DNA of 64,000 bases from Leptospira soteropolitanensis (GTDB lineage Bacteria > Spirochaetota > Leptospiria > Leptospirales > Leptospiraceae). The translations under genes were made by a program, and so were the position numbers. This document shows positions 1 to 9,103 of the stretch, piece by piece. The notes under the pieces are model-generated. The model saw only the letters and a list, made by a program, of their open reading frames with translations, did not search any database and was not told the DNA's origin. The stretch covers positions 186,001-250,000 of the forward strand of contig NZ_JAMQPN010000003.1 in the NCBI RefSeq assembly GCF_026151655.1. Direction: 5' to 3'. The number at the start of each line of letters is the position of its first letter. The first letter of the stretch is position 1.

Positions 1-252
1 GATATCAGAGATCCAACCTTTGTGGCTGTCAACAGGGTCAACCGAAAGTGCAATCACTTTCACATTACGTTTTTCGAACTCTGGTTTAATTTTTGCCACG
101 TAACCAAGTTCTGTTGTACAAACCGGAGTGTAGTCTTTCGGGTGAGAAAATAAAATCCCCCAACCTTGTCCTAAATATTCATGAAAGTCAATTTTGCCTT
201 CAGAGGTTTCCGCTTGGAAATTCGGTGCTTCGTCGCCTAAACGTAGTGCCAT
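1..252 (-). CDS. 1-Cys peroxiredoxin (AhpC/TSA, Prx6 type), 3' part cut by window edge
   Basis: Reduces hydrogen peroxide and organic peroxides in the cytoplasm. The 84 visible residues start with MALRLGDEAPNFQAETSEGK and contain the thioredoxin-fold motif SHPKDYTPVCTTE. The Cys in PVCTTE is the peroxidatic cysteine typical of the Prx6/1-Cys group. Later residues (VIALSVDPVDSHKGWISDI) match the conserved SVD segment of that family. The ATG at 252 is preceded by an AGGAGA-type ribosome binding site. The C-terminal part lies outside the window, so a second cysteine cannot be excluded. Confidence 0.93.
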   Translation of the reverse strand, partial: MALRLGDEAPNFQAETSEGKIDFHEYLGQGWGILFSHPKDYTPVCTTELGYVAKIKPEFEKRNVKVIALSVDPVDSHKGWISDI

Positions 253-369
253 AGTTTGTCTCCTATAAGATGAGTGATTCCAATTCTAGAATTCACCTCT
301 AGGAATGCAAGAATTTGTTACACTTTATTGGACAAAATTTCCATTTTATTGAAATATTTAGCTGATTTC

Positions 370-3156
370 TTACTTTTTTGTTCTGGTAAAGGCTCCGTCC
401 CAGTCTGGTTCAGGGGGATTTTCCAAATAGTATTGGCATCTCTCCCAGAGGAGTTTGCAGGCCTCATCTCCATTAGTGGTCAGTAAGGTGTAGAATTTTT
501 TCCCAGCTTCCTCAAATTTACGGTTTAAATATGAAAAAAGGGCAGATTCATAGGCTTCCACAAACTTACGATCTTCTTCTGTTTCATCGCCTTTTTTGGT
601 TCGGATTTCATATAGTGTGACCGGTTTGGTTTTTCCTTTCACCCGCACAATGTCCAACTTTCTTGTGAAAAAATAGTCTTTCACTTCATCATGAACAAAT
701 TCAGAAACCAAAATACAGACTCCATAATCTTTTCCTGCTGCTTCTAAACGAGCCGCTAAATTGACAGTATCACCCATCATAGTATAAGAAGCCAGGGCAT
801 CGGTTCCCATAAATCCAACCTTCGCATAACCCATGTTTAGTCCAATTCGGAACTTCATCGTATGGGCTTCTGGAATGTATTTATTTTTCTCTATCCACTC
901 AGCTTTTAGGACCTCAAGTTTATCTCGCATTTCAACACTGGCAGAAACGGCTTTTAAACAATGGTTTTCTACATCAAGAGGTGCGTTAAAAACTCCCACA
1001 ATGGCATCCCCAATATATTTATCCAAAACCCCATCATGGTGTTTTAAAATGATGGTCATTGCTGATAAGTATTCGTTGAGAAGATTGGCAAGTTCCTTTG
1101 AATTCAGTTTTTCAGAAATGGTACTAAAACCAGCAATATCCGAAAAGAAGGCTGTGATGATTTTTTCACTTCCTTGTTTTAGTTTTTCTAAATCTTTGAG
1201 AGCCTCACCTACCACGACAGGATCCACCATACTACCGAGGACACCTCGCATTTTTTCTCGTTCTTTTAATCCGGACACCATTTGGTTTAATGCGACTGTT
1301 AAGTTTCCAAATTCATCATTCCCACCGTCTTCAAAATGCACATGAAGGTTGCCTTGCCCTACGTCTTCTGCACTTCGAATGATGTTTCGAATTTTTTGGA
1401 CAACTACCCCAGAGATAAAAATGGCAAATAAAATTGCCACCAAACAAATGGTAATTGCTGTTAGTACAATTTGATTTCTATTGTCTTTGATGGCTCGAAT
1501 TCCATCGGTTCTATCAACCAGTGTTCGAATGAGTCCAGAGAAATTATCACGTAACACAAGATTCGGAACATTCTCCGATTCCAAAAGATGGGTACCATCT
1601 AATTTCCACATGATTTCTTCTGATTCACTTCGGGAATGTCCAAAACTCCCATCAGGAAATAGTTTTTTTAATTCTTTTGTTGGAGTTTCCTGTTCCGCAC
1701 TGAGAATCCATTTGCGAATGGCTTTCCAACGATTTCTTTGGATTTCTCGAACGTCTGGATCTTGGTAATAACGTTCATATTCGGTGGGATCTGTTTTGAA
1801 TTTCATCAAAACCCAATCCTCCAAGGTTACATCTCGTAAACTTCTCAAAGCTTCTATTTTTTCCCAAGTTTCCAATGGAATAGGGTAGTTTGCAGTCACT
1901 TCATCAAAAATTTTGTCTCTCTCATCGATCAGTTCCCCGTAGGATTTATAGAAACTAGTAAAAAGTTTGTCCTTTGCGGGAGGGATCGGCGGTTTTGCAT
2001 TTTTCAAAAATTGTATGCGTTCTCTTAGTTTTGGAATGAGTTCTGTTAGTTCTTTAGTGATTCGATAATCTTCTTTGATTACTTCTCTATAGTCACCTAA
2101 ACTAGATTTAACACTACTTAGGTTGAAAGCCCTTTTGGTTGAATTTTGATGACGGAAAAGAGGAGAGTGGAGGGCTTGGATTTCTCTGTCTTCCCATTCA
2201 TAAACATATTGTTTTTCGTTTTCATCGACTGAAGAAATGTCATCGGAAAACCGCTGGAAGGATTCTACCAAACTTTCTTCCATCTGATCAAACTGATCGA
2301 AATTTGCGAGGGGGGAGGTGTTGTCTATGATCTGTGTATCAAAAGAAGCAAGGGATGTTTCTCCTTGGATCATTGCAGAAAGTGGGAATGTTTGGATCCG
2401 GAAGAGTTTGGTATCAAGACCCAATTCTTCTAGTTTTCGTTTTTTGGAATCAGCATAGAACTTAGCGATGAAAAGATCCAGTTGTGACTTATGGTTTCGG
2501 ATTTCTTTTTTTAGATTTTTAACATTGGTTTCCCAATCTGTTTTTGCCTCTGGGTCTTCTGGTGGAGTTTGTTTTTGAATTTCTAAATACTTTGCTTCGT
2601 TTCGAACATAAGAAGCGGCAAGATTAACTAAAGTATTCCATTCCCTTTCGCTAATATTTCGGTTGGCTGCTTCGCGAAGTTGGTGGCGGATTTCTCGTTC
2701 CAAAATATCCACATCATCTTTGGTTAAATAAACTGAAAAAAATGTATCTACTTTCTTTACCACTTTGGAGGTTCCGAGGGATCCAAAAAGATTGGTTTGG
2801 AATCCAAAGACAGAAACTGTTTTTTTCTTGGTGACCACTTTTGCAGTTCGATACTTTTTTAGTTCTTCTCTTTGCCTTTCGATCCTCGATTTGAATTCTT
2901 CGATCCGTATTAAGTTTTGCGAGATGTTCTCAATCTCCATCACCAAACTTGCGATGAAATTTTTGGAGACGGCAGCTTGTTTTTCGTAACTCTCTGAGAG
3001 AATGGCCGTCTGTTGGCGGACAGTAATGATGGAAAGTAAAAGAATCGTAAGGGCGATTAAGGTACCAGTAAACCAAGCAAGTTTAGCTCTGATTCCTTCG
3101 GAAAGGATTTTCCAGACAGAAGTAAGTCCGGATTGGATCATTTTAAAGAATTCCAT
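370..3156 (-). CDS. Membrane-bound class III adenylate/guanylate cyclase with HAMP domain
   Basis: A 928-residue membrane sensor that should make cAMP from ATP in the cytoplasm. A first membrane helix lies at about residues 28-47. A long, charged extracytoplasmic region follows, then a second helix at about 562-585, a HAMP linker at about 585-640, and a class III cyclase domain at about 650-865. The cyclase domain shows the metal-binding FFSDIAGF motif, the DKYIGDAIVGVF segment and MMGDTVNLAARLE. A Thr follows GD in that last motif, as in class IIIb adenylate cyclases. The very long sensor region (over 500 residues) has no domain I recognise. It is a single gene, divergent from sthA. The cyclase call is firm; substrate preference (ATP rather than GTP) is inferred. 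Confidence 0.9.
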   Translation of the reverse strand: MEFFKMIQSGLTSVWKILSEGIRAKLAWFTGTLIALTILLLSIITVRQQTAILSESYEKQAAVSKNFIASLVMEIENISQNLIRIEEFKSRIERQREELKKYRTAKVVTKKKTVSVFGFQTNLFGSLGTSKVVKKVDTFFSVYLTKDDVDILEREIRHQLREAANRNISEREWNTLVNLAASYVRNEAKYLEIQKQTPPEDPEAKTDWETNVKNLKKEIRNHKSQLDLFIAKFYADSKKRKLEELGLDTKLFRIQTFPLSAMIQGETSLASFDTQIIDNTSPLANFDQFDQMEESLVESFQRFSDDISSVDENEKQYVYEWEDREIQALHSPLFRHQNSTKRAFNLSSVKSSLGDYREVIKEDYRITKELTELIPKLRERIQFLKNAKPPIPPAKDKLFTSFYKSYGELIDERDKIFDEVTANYPIPLETWEKIEALRSLRDVTLEDWVLMKFKTDPTEYERYYQDPDVREIQRNRWKAIRKWILSAEQETPTKELKKLFPDGSFGHSRSESEEIMWKLDGTHLLESENVPNLVLRDNFSGLIRTLVDRTDGIRAIKDNRNQIVLTAITICLVAILFAIFISGVVVQKIRNIIRSAEDVGQGNLHVHFEDGGNDEFGNLTVALNQMVSGLKEREKMRGVLGSMVDPVVVGEALKDLEKLKQGSEKIITAFFSDIAGFSTISEKLNSKELANLLNEYLSAMTIILKHHDGVLDKYIGDAIVGVFNAPLDVENHCLKAVSASVEMRDKLEVLKAEWIEKNKYIPEAHTMKFRIGLNMGYAKVGFMGTDALASYTMMGDTVNLAARLEAAGKDYGVCILVSEFVHDEVKDYFFTRKLDIVRVKGKTKPVTLYEIRTKKGDETEEDRKFVEAYESALFSYLNRKFEEAGKKFYTLLTTNGDEACKLLWERCQYYLENPPEPDWDGAFTRTKK

Positions 3157-3315
3157 AGGGATGGATGAAACTTGAGACCATGAGTTTTCAAAGCAAGATT
3201 TTTTGTATTTACGTTTTACTTTGTTAGGTGAAAAAGTCTAAGACAAGGCCTAAAGATTGGCTTTGTCAATTTTTCCTTGCTATTTTTCACTTCGTTTGTA
3301 TTGTTTTTTTAGCAA

Positions 3316-4719
3316 ATGTCCATCAATCGTTTCGATTTACTCGCCATCGGGGGCGGTCCTGCCGCACAAAAAGCTGCTATCCAAGCAAGCAAAATGGGAA
3401 AAAAAGCAGCCATTATAGAAAAAGACCCTTACTTGGGTGGAGGTTGTGTCCACTATGGAACTATCCCTTCCAAATCTTTACAAGAAACCAGTCGGTTCTA
3501 TCGTAATTTAAAATTGTCCAATCTCCACGGATTACAATCACCTCAGCCCGCCATGCTTACTTTACAGGAACTTATGTTTCGTGCAGGAACGGTGATTGAA
3601 AAAGAAGAAGATGTCACTCGCGAACAAATGATCCAAAACCGAGTTACGACACTTACCGGTTGGGGCAAGATTGTGGATGCCCATCATGTTGAGGTGACAG
3701 ACTCTGCTGGTAGAAAAAAAGTCTATGAAACTGAGAACATCCTGATCGCAACGGGTAGTAGTCCTCGTAGGCCCACAAACGAAAATATTCCTTTTGAAGA
3801 TGGACTGGTCTATGACAGTGATGGGCTTTTTGCGATGAAAAAGATGCCCGTTTCTTTAGCCGTAGTTGGTGCTGGAATCATCGGGTCCGAATACGCTACA
3901 ATTTTTGCTCATATCGGAGTAAAGGTTCATCTATTTGATTCCCAAAGTCGAATCCTTGGTTTTTTGGATGAAGATGTATCGAGTGAAATGACTCGTATCA
4001 TGCAACAGTCAGGGATTTCCATCCATGTAGATTCTTCGATTACAAAGTACAACAAACTCCCTCATGAGGAAGGGTTTGAACTGACAACTAACAAAGGAGA
4101 GGTGGTTCGAGTCAATCAAGTCCTGATTTCACGTGGGCGTTTTGGGAATGTTGATCATTTGGGGTTAGAATCTGTAGGAATCATTCCGAACGACAGAAAA
4201 CAAATTTTAGTGAATGAAAACTATCAATCCAATATTCCCAATATCTACGCTTGTGGAGATGTCATTGGATTTCCAAGTTTAGCATCTGTGTCCATGTACC
4301 AAGGTGCTTATGTCGCAAAACATATGTTTGGTCATCCTTCCGTCCCGGTTGATGGTGAAGAATTTCCTATTGGAATTTATACACTTCCAGAAATTGCCAC
4401 TATTGGACCAACGGAAGAAGCATTAAAGGCGCGTGGAGTTTCTTATGGAGTAGGAATGGCGAGATTTGATACGATCACACGTGCGCAAATTAGTGGGGAC
4501 CAAGTCGGTCTCTTAAAAATCCTTTTTGACAAACAATCCAGAAGAGTTTTGGGAGTTCATATCATTTCTGACAAAGCCACTGAGCTTATTGCTCTTGGCC
4601 AATGTGTGGTGAATCTCAAGGCCCCAATTGAATACTTTACCGAACACATTTTTAATTATCCGACGATGATCGGTGCGTATAAAAATGCGGCAAATGATGC
4701 CCTTTTAAGAGAAAAATAA
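3316..4719 (+). CDS. sthA: Soluble pyridine nucleotide transhydrogenase (SthA-like flavoprotein)
   Basis: Transfers reducing equivalents between NADPH and NAD+ in the cytosol using FAD. The 467 residues match the whole SthA/UdhA architecture: an N-terminal FAD-binding GGGPAA at 12-17, then GGGCVHYGTIPSK at 41-53. In that motif the second redox cysteine of dihydrolipoamide dehydrogenases is replaced by Thr, as in SthA. A second nucleotide-binding GAGIIGSEYA lies at about 183, YACGDVIGFPSLAS at about 311, and the C-terminal dimer domain contains FNYPTMIGAYKNAAND. The Thr replacing Cys is the main reason for preferring SthA over a disulfide oxidoreductase. The gene stands alone between the cyclase and the sigma factor. 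Confidence 0.9.
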   Translation: MSINRFDLLAIGGGPAAQKAAIQASKMGKKAAIIEKDPYLGGGCVHYGTIPSKSLQETSRFYRNLKLSNLHGLQSPQPAMLTLQELMFRAGTVIEKEEDVTREQMIQNRVTTLTGWGKIVDAHHVEVTDSAGRKKVYETENILIATGSSPRRPTNENIPFEDGLVYDSDGLFAMKKMPVSLAVVGAGIIGSEYATIFAHIGVKVHLFDSQSRILGFLDEDVSSEMTRIMQQSGISIHVDSSITKYNKLPHEEGFELTTNKGEVVRVNQVLISRGRFGNVDHLGLESVGIIPNDRKQILVNENYQSNIPNIYACGDVIGFPSLASVSMYQGAYVAKHMFGHPSVPVDGEEFPIGIYTLPEIATIGPTEEALKARGVSYGVGMARFDTITRAQISGDQVGLLKILFDKQSRRVLGVHIISDKATELIALGQCVVNLKAPIEYFTEHIFNYPTMIGAYKNAANDALLREK

Positions 4720-4843
4720 TCGGAATTCCTTGAGAATCTGACCTGTTCCGTTTGTTTACTTTTACAGAGAGGAACGGGATTTTACTTGTCAGAGACTCGG
4801 TTTTACCAACACATACAAGATTGTGTCAGACAAAGCTGCCTCT

Positions 4844-5341
4844 ATGAGTCAAATTTATGAAAGAAGCCATAAGCGTATTTATGACTTCCTTTACAAGTAC
4901 ACTCAAAATGCGGACACGGCGATGGATTTGATGCAAGATAGTTTCTTAAGTTTCCATAAGCACTACGGCGAAGCCGGTCTCTCGGAAGAGAAATCCGTTA
5001 TGGTTCTGTACACCATTGCCCGCAATTTATCGATCAATTATGCTAAAAAATTTTCTACAACAAAAGAGATTGTCTCCGATGAGATCGAGTTTCATAGCCA
5101 CAATCCGAAGCTTGAAACCAGAGCAGAATACCAAGATTTAGAGGATAGGCTCTATTCTTTTTTGGGAGAACTTTCAGAAGAAGAACGTTCGGCTTTATTA
5201 CTTAAAAATGTGGAAGGATTTCAGTTAGTGCAAATCGCTGAAGTCTTAGGAGTTTCGGTTTCTACGGCATCTCGTTTGGTCATTAGGGCCACTGAGAAAG
5301 TGTTGGCCATTGCCAAAAGAGAAAATCTGGTACCGGATTAG
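4844..5341 (+). CDS. ECF-type sigma-70 family RNA polymerase sigma factor
   Basis: A small sigma factor that directs RNA polymerase to a specific promoter set. The sequence has a region 2 (YERSHKRIYDFLYKYTQNADTAMDLMQDSF), with the usual DLMQDSF core-binding part, and a region 4 helix-turn-helix near the C-terminus (LSEEERSALLLKN..GFQLVQIAEVLGVSVSTASRLVIRATEKV). I chose the ATG at 4844, which leaves four residues before region 2. An in-frame GTG at 4823 is possible, and neither start has a good ribosome binding site. The gene ends five bases before the FecR-domain gene, so the two form an operon. The partner is probably its regulator. Confidence 0.85.
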   Translation: MSQIYERSHKRIYDFLYKYTQNADTAMDLMQDSFLSFHKHYGEAGLSEEKSVMVLYTIARNLSINYAKKFSTTKEIVSDEIEFHSHNPKLETRAEYQDLEDRLYSFLGELSEEERSALLLKNVEGFQLVQIAEVLGVSVSTASRLVIRATEKVLAIAKRENLVPD

Positions 5342-5346
5342 AATCA

Positions 5347-6378
5347 ATGAACGAATTTGAGAAGCAACAAGCATTCGCTAAATGGGAAGAACTCTTACGT
5401 AAACCGTCAAAGGTAACGGAGTCTAGAGAATTTCCATCTTGGGAAGTTGTAGCGAAACGAAACATCCAATTCGAATATATCCCTAAAGAAAGCTCTGCGT
5501 CTAATGTATTATCTTTTTTCCGCAAACCAATCGGCATAACTTTAGTTGGTGGGTCTGCCTTATCGATTGCCGCAGCACTATTCTTTGTATTTTTACTGAA
5601 ACCATCCAAACAGACTGAGGTTGCGAATGCCTCTGTCGCCAAAACTTCTAAAACCATCGTTTCACCGTTGAAAGTCATTGTTTCTTCGGTAAAAGGAAAG
5701 GTATCTGTTTTGCCAGAAGGAAGTTCGCATCCGGTGGCTCTTGTAAAAAACTACCAATTGGTTTCGGGTGATGTTATCATTACAGAAGGAAACTCGCAAA
5801 GTGATTTAGATTTTGAAACTGGATCTTGGATGCGAATCACCCCAAATTCTGAAGTCATTTTAGATCGAATCGAAAAAACTGAGGATTCCCAATTTCAAAA
5901 GTTTTCTGTAAAAAAAGGTAAACTCTTTGCTTCTGTTTCCAAACTTTCGAAGGACAGCCAGTTTGTTGTGCAAGCCGGAGAACATCTTACACAAGTTAGA
6001 GGAACAGTTTTCAGTGTTCAATTTGATGGGAAAACTGAAGTAGTTGCGGTTCGTGAAGGTTCTGTATCCGTTGGAGATTTAATCCTTAATTCACAACAAC
6101 AAACTATTGCGAAATTAGGAGAAAATCCTGTCATAGCAGCTTCCTTGAGTGCCAAGGAAGACAAAGAACTCAAAGCATTTCAAACGCAAAGCGTTCTTGC
6201 TCGCGAATCCAAACTTTATGAAGAACATGCTAGATTAGAACTTGTCCGATTGGAAGATGGAACTGAGTACCGAGGTGTCATTCTTGGGCAATCAGAAACT
6301 CACCTTCATTTCCAAGGGTTAGAAGGTTTGATTGAAATCCCCATTCAGAAGATTCTAGAAACAGAAAAAATTCGTTAA
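5347..6378 (+). CDS. FecR-domain membrane protein, probable anti-sigma/sigma regulator
   Basis: A 343-residue protein with a cytoplasmic N-terminus of about 60 residues, one membrane helix at about 62-84 (GITLVGGSALSIAAALFFVFLL), and an extracytoplasmic FecR-type beta domain at about 100-240. The FecR domain includes QLVSGDVIITEG and LTQVRGTVFSVQFDG, the typical FecR core. The C-terminal 90 residues look like a separate small domain. Being in an operon with an ECF sigma factor, it most likely senses a cell-envelope signal and controls that sigma factor. Spirochaetes also have FecR-domain proteins of unknown role, so the anti-sigma function is inference from position. Confidence 0.75.
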   Translation: MNEFEKQQAFAKWEELLRKPSKVTESREFPSWEVVAKRNIQFEYIPKESSASNVLSFFRKPIGITLVGGSALSIAAALFFVFLLKPSKQTEVANASVAKTSKTIVSPLKVIVSSVKGKVSVLPEGSSHPVALVKNYQLVSGDVIITEGNSQSDLDFETGSWMRITPNSEVILDRIEKTEDSQFQKFSVKKGKLFASVSKLSKDSQFVVQAGEHLTQVRGTVFSVQFDGKTEVVAVREGSVSVGDLILNSQQQTIAKLGENPVIAASLSAKEDKELKAFQTQSVLARESKLYEEHARLELVRLEDGTEYRGVILGQSETHLHFQGLEGLIEIPIQKILETEKIR

Positions 6379-6458
6379 TCTTTATAAGTTTTTGACAATA
6401 TTGTCTTTTCCTGAGAAGGTCTTTCCTAACACCCTAGGGGAATACCTTAACAGCAACC

Positions 6459-7004
6459 ATGTCTCAAAATCACAAAAAAACCTTTCGTTTTCATTATCTC
6501 ATCGATAAGGAATTCCAATTAAAGTTTTTAGCGCACTATTCGCTTTTGTTTATATCCGGGGTTCTTGTGACTTTAGGTTTTCTCTATTGGCTAAACCAAG
6601 CCAAGTATGATGGCGGGGCTGTGTTTCGTCTTCGTCAAGATGCACAAACAGTATATTGGAAAGTAGAAAACGAGGACGCGGGTCCAGGTGAGTTAAAAGA
6701 GAAATTTGTTCCAAGAGAGATTTACCTTCCGAACTATGACCACCAACTGAATATGTACACCATTCAATTTGATGCGGTGGTCACACTTTCGATTCTGTAT
6801 TTGCTCTTAATCACCGTTTTTTCTGTTTTCAAATCTCACAAAATGGCAGGCCCCGTATTTAGTATCAAACGGTCTTTACAAAGGATGGCTTCGGGGGAAC
6901 CGATTGAAACCATCCGCATCCGTAAGGGTGACGAGTTCCAAGAACTTGTGCAGGTGCTGAATGAAGTGATTCAGAAACGCGTCAGTGATGGTGCCAAAAA
7001 GTAG
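6459..7004 (+). CDS. Two-helix membrane protein with HAMP-like linker
   Basis: A 181-residue membrane protein with two helices, about residues 24-44 and 104-123, and a 60-residue extracytoplasmic loop between them. After helix 2 comes a HAMP-like segment (KMAGPVFSIKRSLQRMASGEPIETIRIRKGDEFQELVQVLNEVI). That is the P-x(n)-DEF layout seen between the membrane and signalling domains of chemoreceptors and kinases. The protein ends there, with no methyl-accepting, kinase or cyclase domain. It could be a stand-alone HAMP protein partnering another receptor. A 12-bp palindrome (GACAATATTGTC) sits at 6394-6405 in front of it. Confidence 0.6.
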   Translation: MSQNHKKTFRFHYLIDKEFQLKFLAHYSLLFISGVLVTLGFLYWLNQAKYDGGAVFRLRQDAQTVYWKVENEDAGPGELKEKFVPREIYLPNYDHQLNMYTIQFDAVVTLSILYLLLITVFSVFKSHKMAGPVFSIKRSLQRMASGEPIETIRIRKGDEFQELVQVLNEVIQKRVSDGAKK

Positions 7005-7038
7005 TATTAAGTAAATTATGTCGCATTGCTACCCGGTT

Positions 7039-7071
7039 GCCCCCGCCCTGAATTGGGTGGTGGAGGCGGGC
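7039..7071. terminator. GC-rich hairpin after the HAMP protein gene
   Basis: CCCGCC at 7042-7047 pairs with GGCGGG at 7065-7070, with a partly paired interior (CCTGAATTGGGTGG). It lies 35 bases downstream of the preceding stop codon. It is GC-rich in an AT-rich setting. It could be a terminator stem, but no T-run follows, so it may instead be part of a repeat element at the island edge. Confidence 0.35.
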
Positions 7072-7357
7072 TTGTGGGCTTTGTCGAACCACCTCTAACA
7101 GAAAATCCATAAAACCGCAATAGAGATTCCTAATTTCCCACTTTTTATTCTGATATGTTCATGTTTTTGAACAACTGCATGCCAACCAAATTCAAATCAC
7201 AGTTGCAGGCAAGAAGTATCCGAAATCTGTTCCTTATCTAAATTTGGAGTAGATTTTAAGATGATGCAACGACTAGTGTTTCGAGTAGATTATTACGTGA
7301 TGCAGTGAGCTACTTCCCATAATTGATCTTATGTCGCATTGGGTTTGGATTTATTTT

Positions 7358-8668
7358 GTATAGAAAGGCACATCGGTAACACTTTAGATCACTCACATGG
7401 GTGACACTTTTATTAGTCAATTCTATACAATAACCTCTGGTATTTCAACACTTTACTCGTATACAAATCTAAAATTCCAAGGATTGCGTTCGCAAAATAA
7501 AGACGACAATGCCTGTCAGAGACCTCTTCAAAGCCAACCACCTCTCCAATAAAAGGATTCCCAAAGAAGATACGATGGGATCCATATTGAGCAAAACCAC
7601 TTTCATGAACTTTATCAGTGACAATATGAGTTGGATAAGCAACTTCCAGAATCTTTTTAGGAAATTCACGTATGGATGGTTTGTATACTTTTGAAGGAGT
7701 CAAGAAACCCAAAGCTTCATGAGGACGTATATAATTAAACTCATCGCAAAAGTTATCAAAGGCTCTCTGTTGAGCATTTAAACTTGATCTTGGAGGAAGA
7801 GCCGTTTCTTCTTTAAGAGTTCTGTGCATTCTTTCATGACGACCATTTTGAGAGGGTCTGCCTGGCTCAATCCTTTCCGGTCGAATTCCTAACTTCAACC
7901 ACCAAACAGAAAGACTAGTGAGGCCACCGATCGCCTTACTCGCAAAGGGTGCGCCATTATCAGACTTAATGGCAATTGGTAGTCCATGCTCTTTAAAAAC
8001 CCTTTCAAATACGGCTTTTGTTTGTTCCACATTCGTTTTATTTAAGATTTCGCAAGCAAGAAGATAACGACTATGAGCATCTGTGATTGTCAAAGGATCA
8101 CAACGATCCCCATTCCCGACAGTAAAATGACCTTTAAAATCAACACACCAAACATCATTAGGTGCAACCACATCAGAGAAAGGAAAGAGAGACTGCGGTA
8201 CTCTTTGTCGCTTTTTCTTGGGTTTGATAAGTCCCTTTTTTCTTAATATATTGCCAATCGTTGTTTCACTGGGAATGTGTTTTAGCCTGTGAAATCTAGC
8301 TTTTAGGATGGGTCGAAGTTTCTTTGGTCCCCAGGAAGGGTGTTCTTCACGTAAATCAAGGATCAATCGAACTACTTTTTCGGGAGTTGCATTTGATTGG
8401 GTGATTCGTTTTCTGGATTTGTCTTTGAGTCCATCAATTCCTAGAGACTCATAGTTTTTTAAATATTTATATCCGGTCTTTCTTGATATGTTAAAGTCTC
8501 TGCAAAGATCTGCAAAACACCAATTACCACTTTTAACAGCTGCTATAAACTTGATTCTTTCTTCTATCACTTTGGTTTCCTTCCAAGGCATCGGATTCTC
8601 CTCCGATACTCAATGTAAGTGTTACCTATGTGAGTTGTCTCTTTTGTTACCTATCTGACCTATCCATA
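7358..8668 (-). mobile_element. IS481-family insertion sequence
   Basis: One transposase gene is bounded by imperfect inverted repeats. The left end (about 7367-7414) and the reverse complement of the right end (about 8611-8658) share a GGTAACA box, then CTCACAT-GGGTGACAC in the left or CTCACAT-AGGTAACAC in the right. Each end therefore carries two GGTAACA-like subrepeats. Exact termini and a target duplication could not be fixed. A third, solitary copy of this end lies at 24370-24406. The element sits where core genes give way to accessory DNA. Confidence 0.75.
7413..8591 (-). CDS. IS481-family transposase (DDE integrase core)
   Basis: Catalyses movement of the surrounding insertion sequence. 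The 392 residues begin with a helix-turn-helix (FADLCRDFNISRKTGYKYLKNYESLGIDGLKD), typical of IS481/IS3-like transposases. The DDE core follows: VWCVDFKGHF (first Asp), IKSDNGAPF (second Asp) and GRPSQNGRHERMHRTLKEE (Glu region). The C-terminus is a beta-rich tail. The reading frame is intact, so the element may be active. It starts at the ATG at 8591. Confidence 0.9.
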   Translation of the reverse strand: MPWKETKVIEERIKFIAAVKSGNWCFADLCRDFNISRKTGYKYLKNYESLGIDGLKDKSRKRITQSNATPEKVVRLILDLREEHPSWGPKKLRPILKARFHRLKHIPSETTIGNILRKKGLIKPKKKRQRVPQSLFPFSDVVAPNDVWCVDFKGHFTVGNGDRCDPLTITDAHSRYLLACEILNKTNVEQTKAVFERVFKEHGLPIAIKSDNGAPFASKAIGGLTSLSVWWLKLGIRPERIEPGRPSQNGRHERMHRTLKEETALPPRSSLNAQQRAFDNFCDEFNYIRPHEALGFLTPSKVYKPSIREFPKKILEVAYPTHIVTDKVHESGFAQYGSHRIFFGNPFIGEVVGFEEVSDRHCRLYFANAILGILDLYTSKVLKYQRLLYRID

Positions 8669-9103
8669 CCCTATTGAGTGTACTCGTACATCCTTTACAG
8701 AAAAGTAAACAAATTTTTATTCAGAGCTTCAAATGTAAGGAATTCCGCTAGAGCGTTAAATTCGATAGGCATAGCTTCGCCCCCTGAGTCCCATCCGCAA
8801 AACAGAACAGATGTTCTATTATAGGGAATATGATTCAATCCGAATTTTAATATCAATATATGCTTATTTAATTTTTAAGAATGGTGGTTAATCGGTGAGA
8901 ACATTTCCTGCGTTTGTTGAGAAATACCTACCCAATAAATATCCGAGAGATTCTTTTTTATTTCAAAATAATTAAAAAATTATAGAATAGGGGATATATT
9001 TTTCTGTTTATAAACTGAGCAATATGTGAAAAATGAAATCTAATTATTTTGGATATTTTGTATTTAGTTCAAAAATAAATGGATCCAACTGATGATTTGG
9101 GAC
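8669..9103. other. Intergenic, no gene seen
   Basis: A 435-base AT-rich stretch between the IS element and the ArdC-like gene. I see no supported reading frame. It contains one copy (about 8765-8785) of a short ATAGCTTCGCCC-type sequence that recurs near 46870 and 52980. Confidence 0.5.
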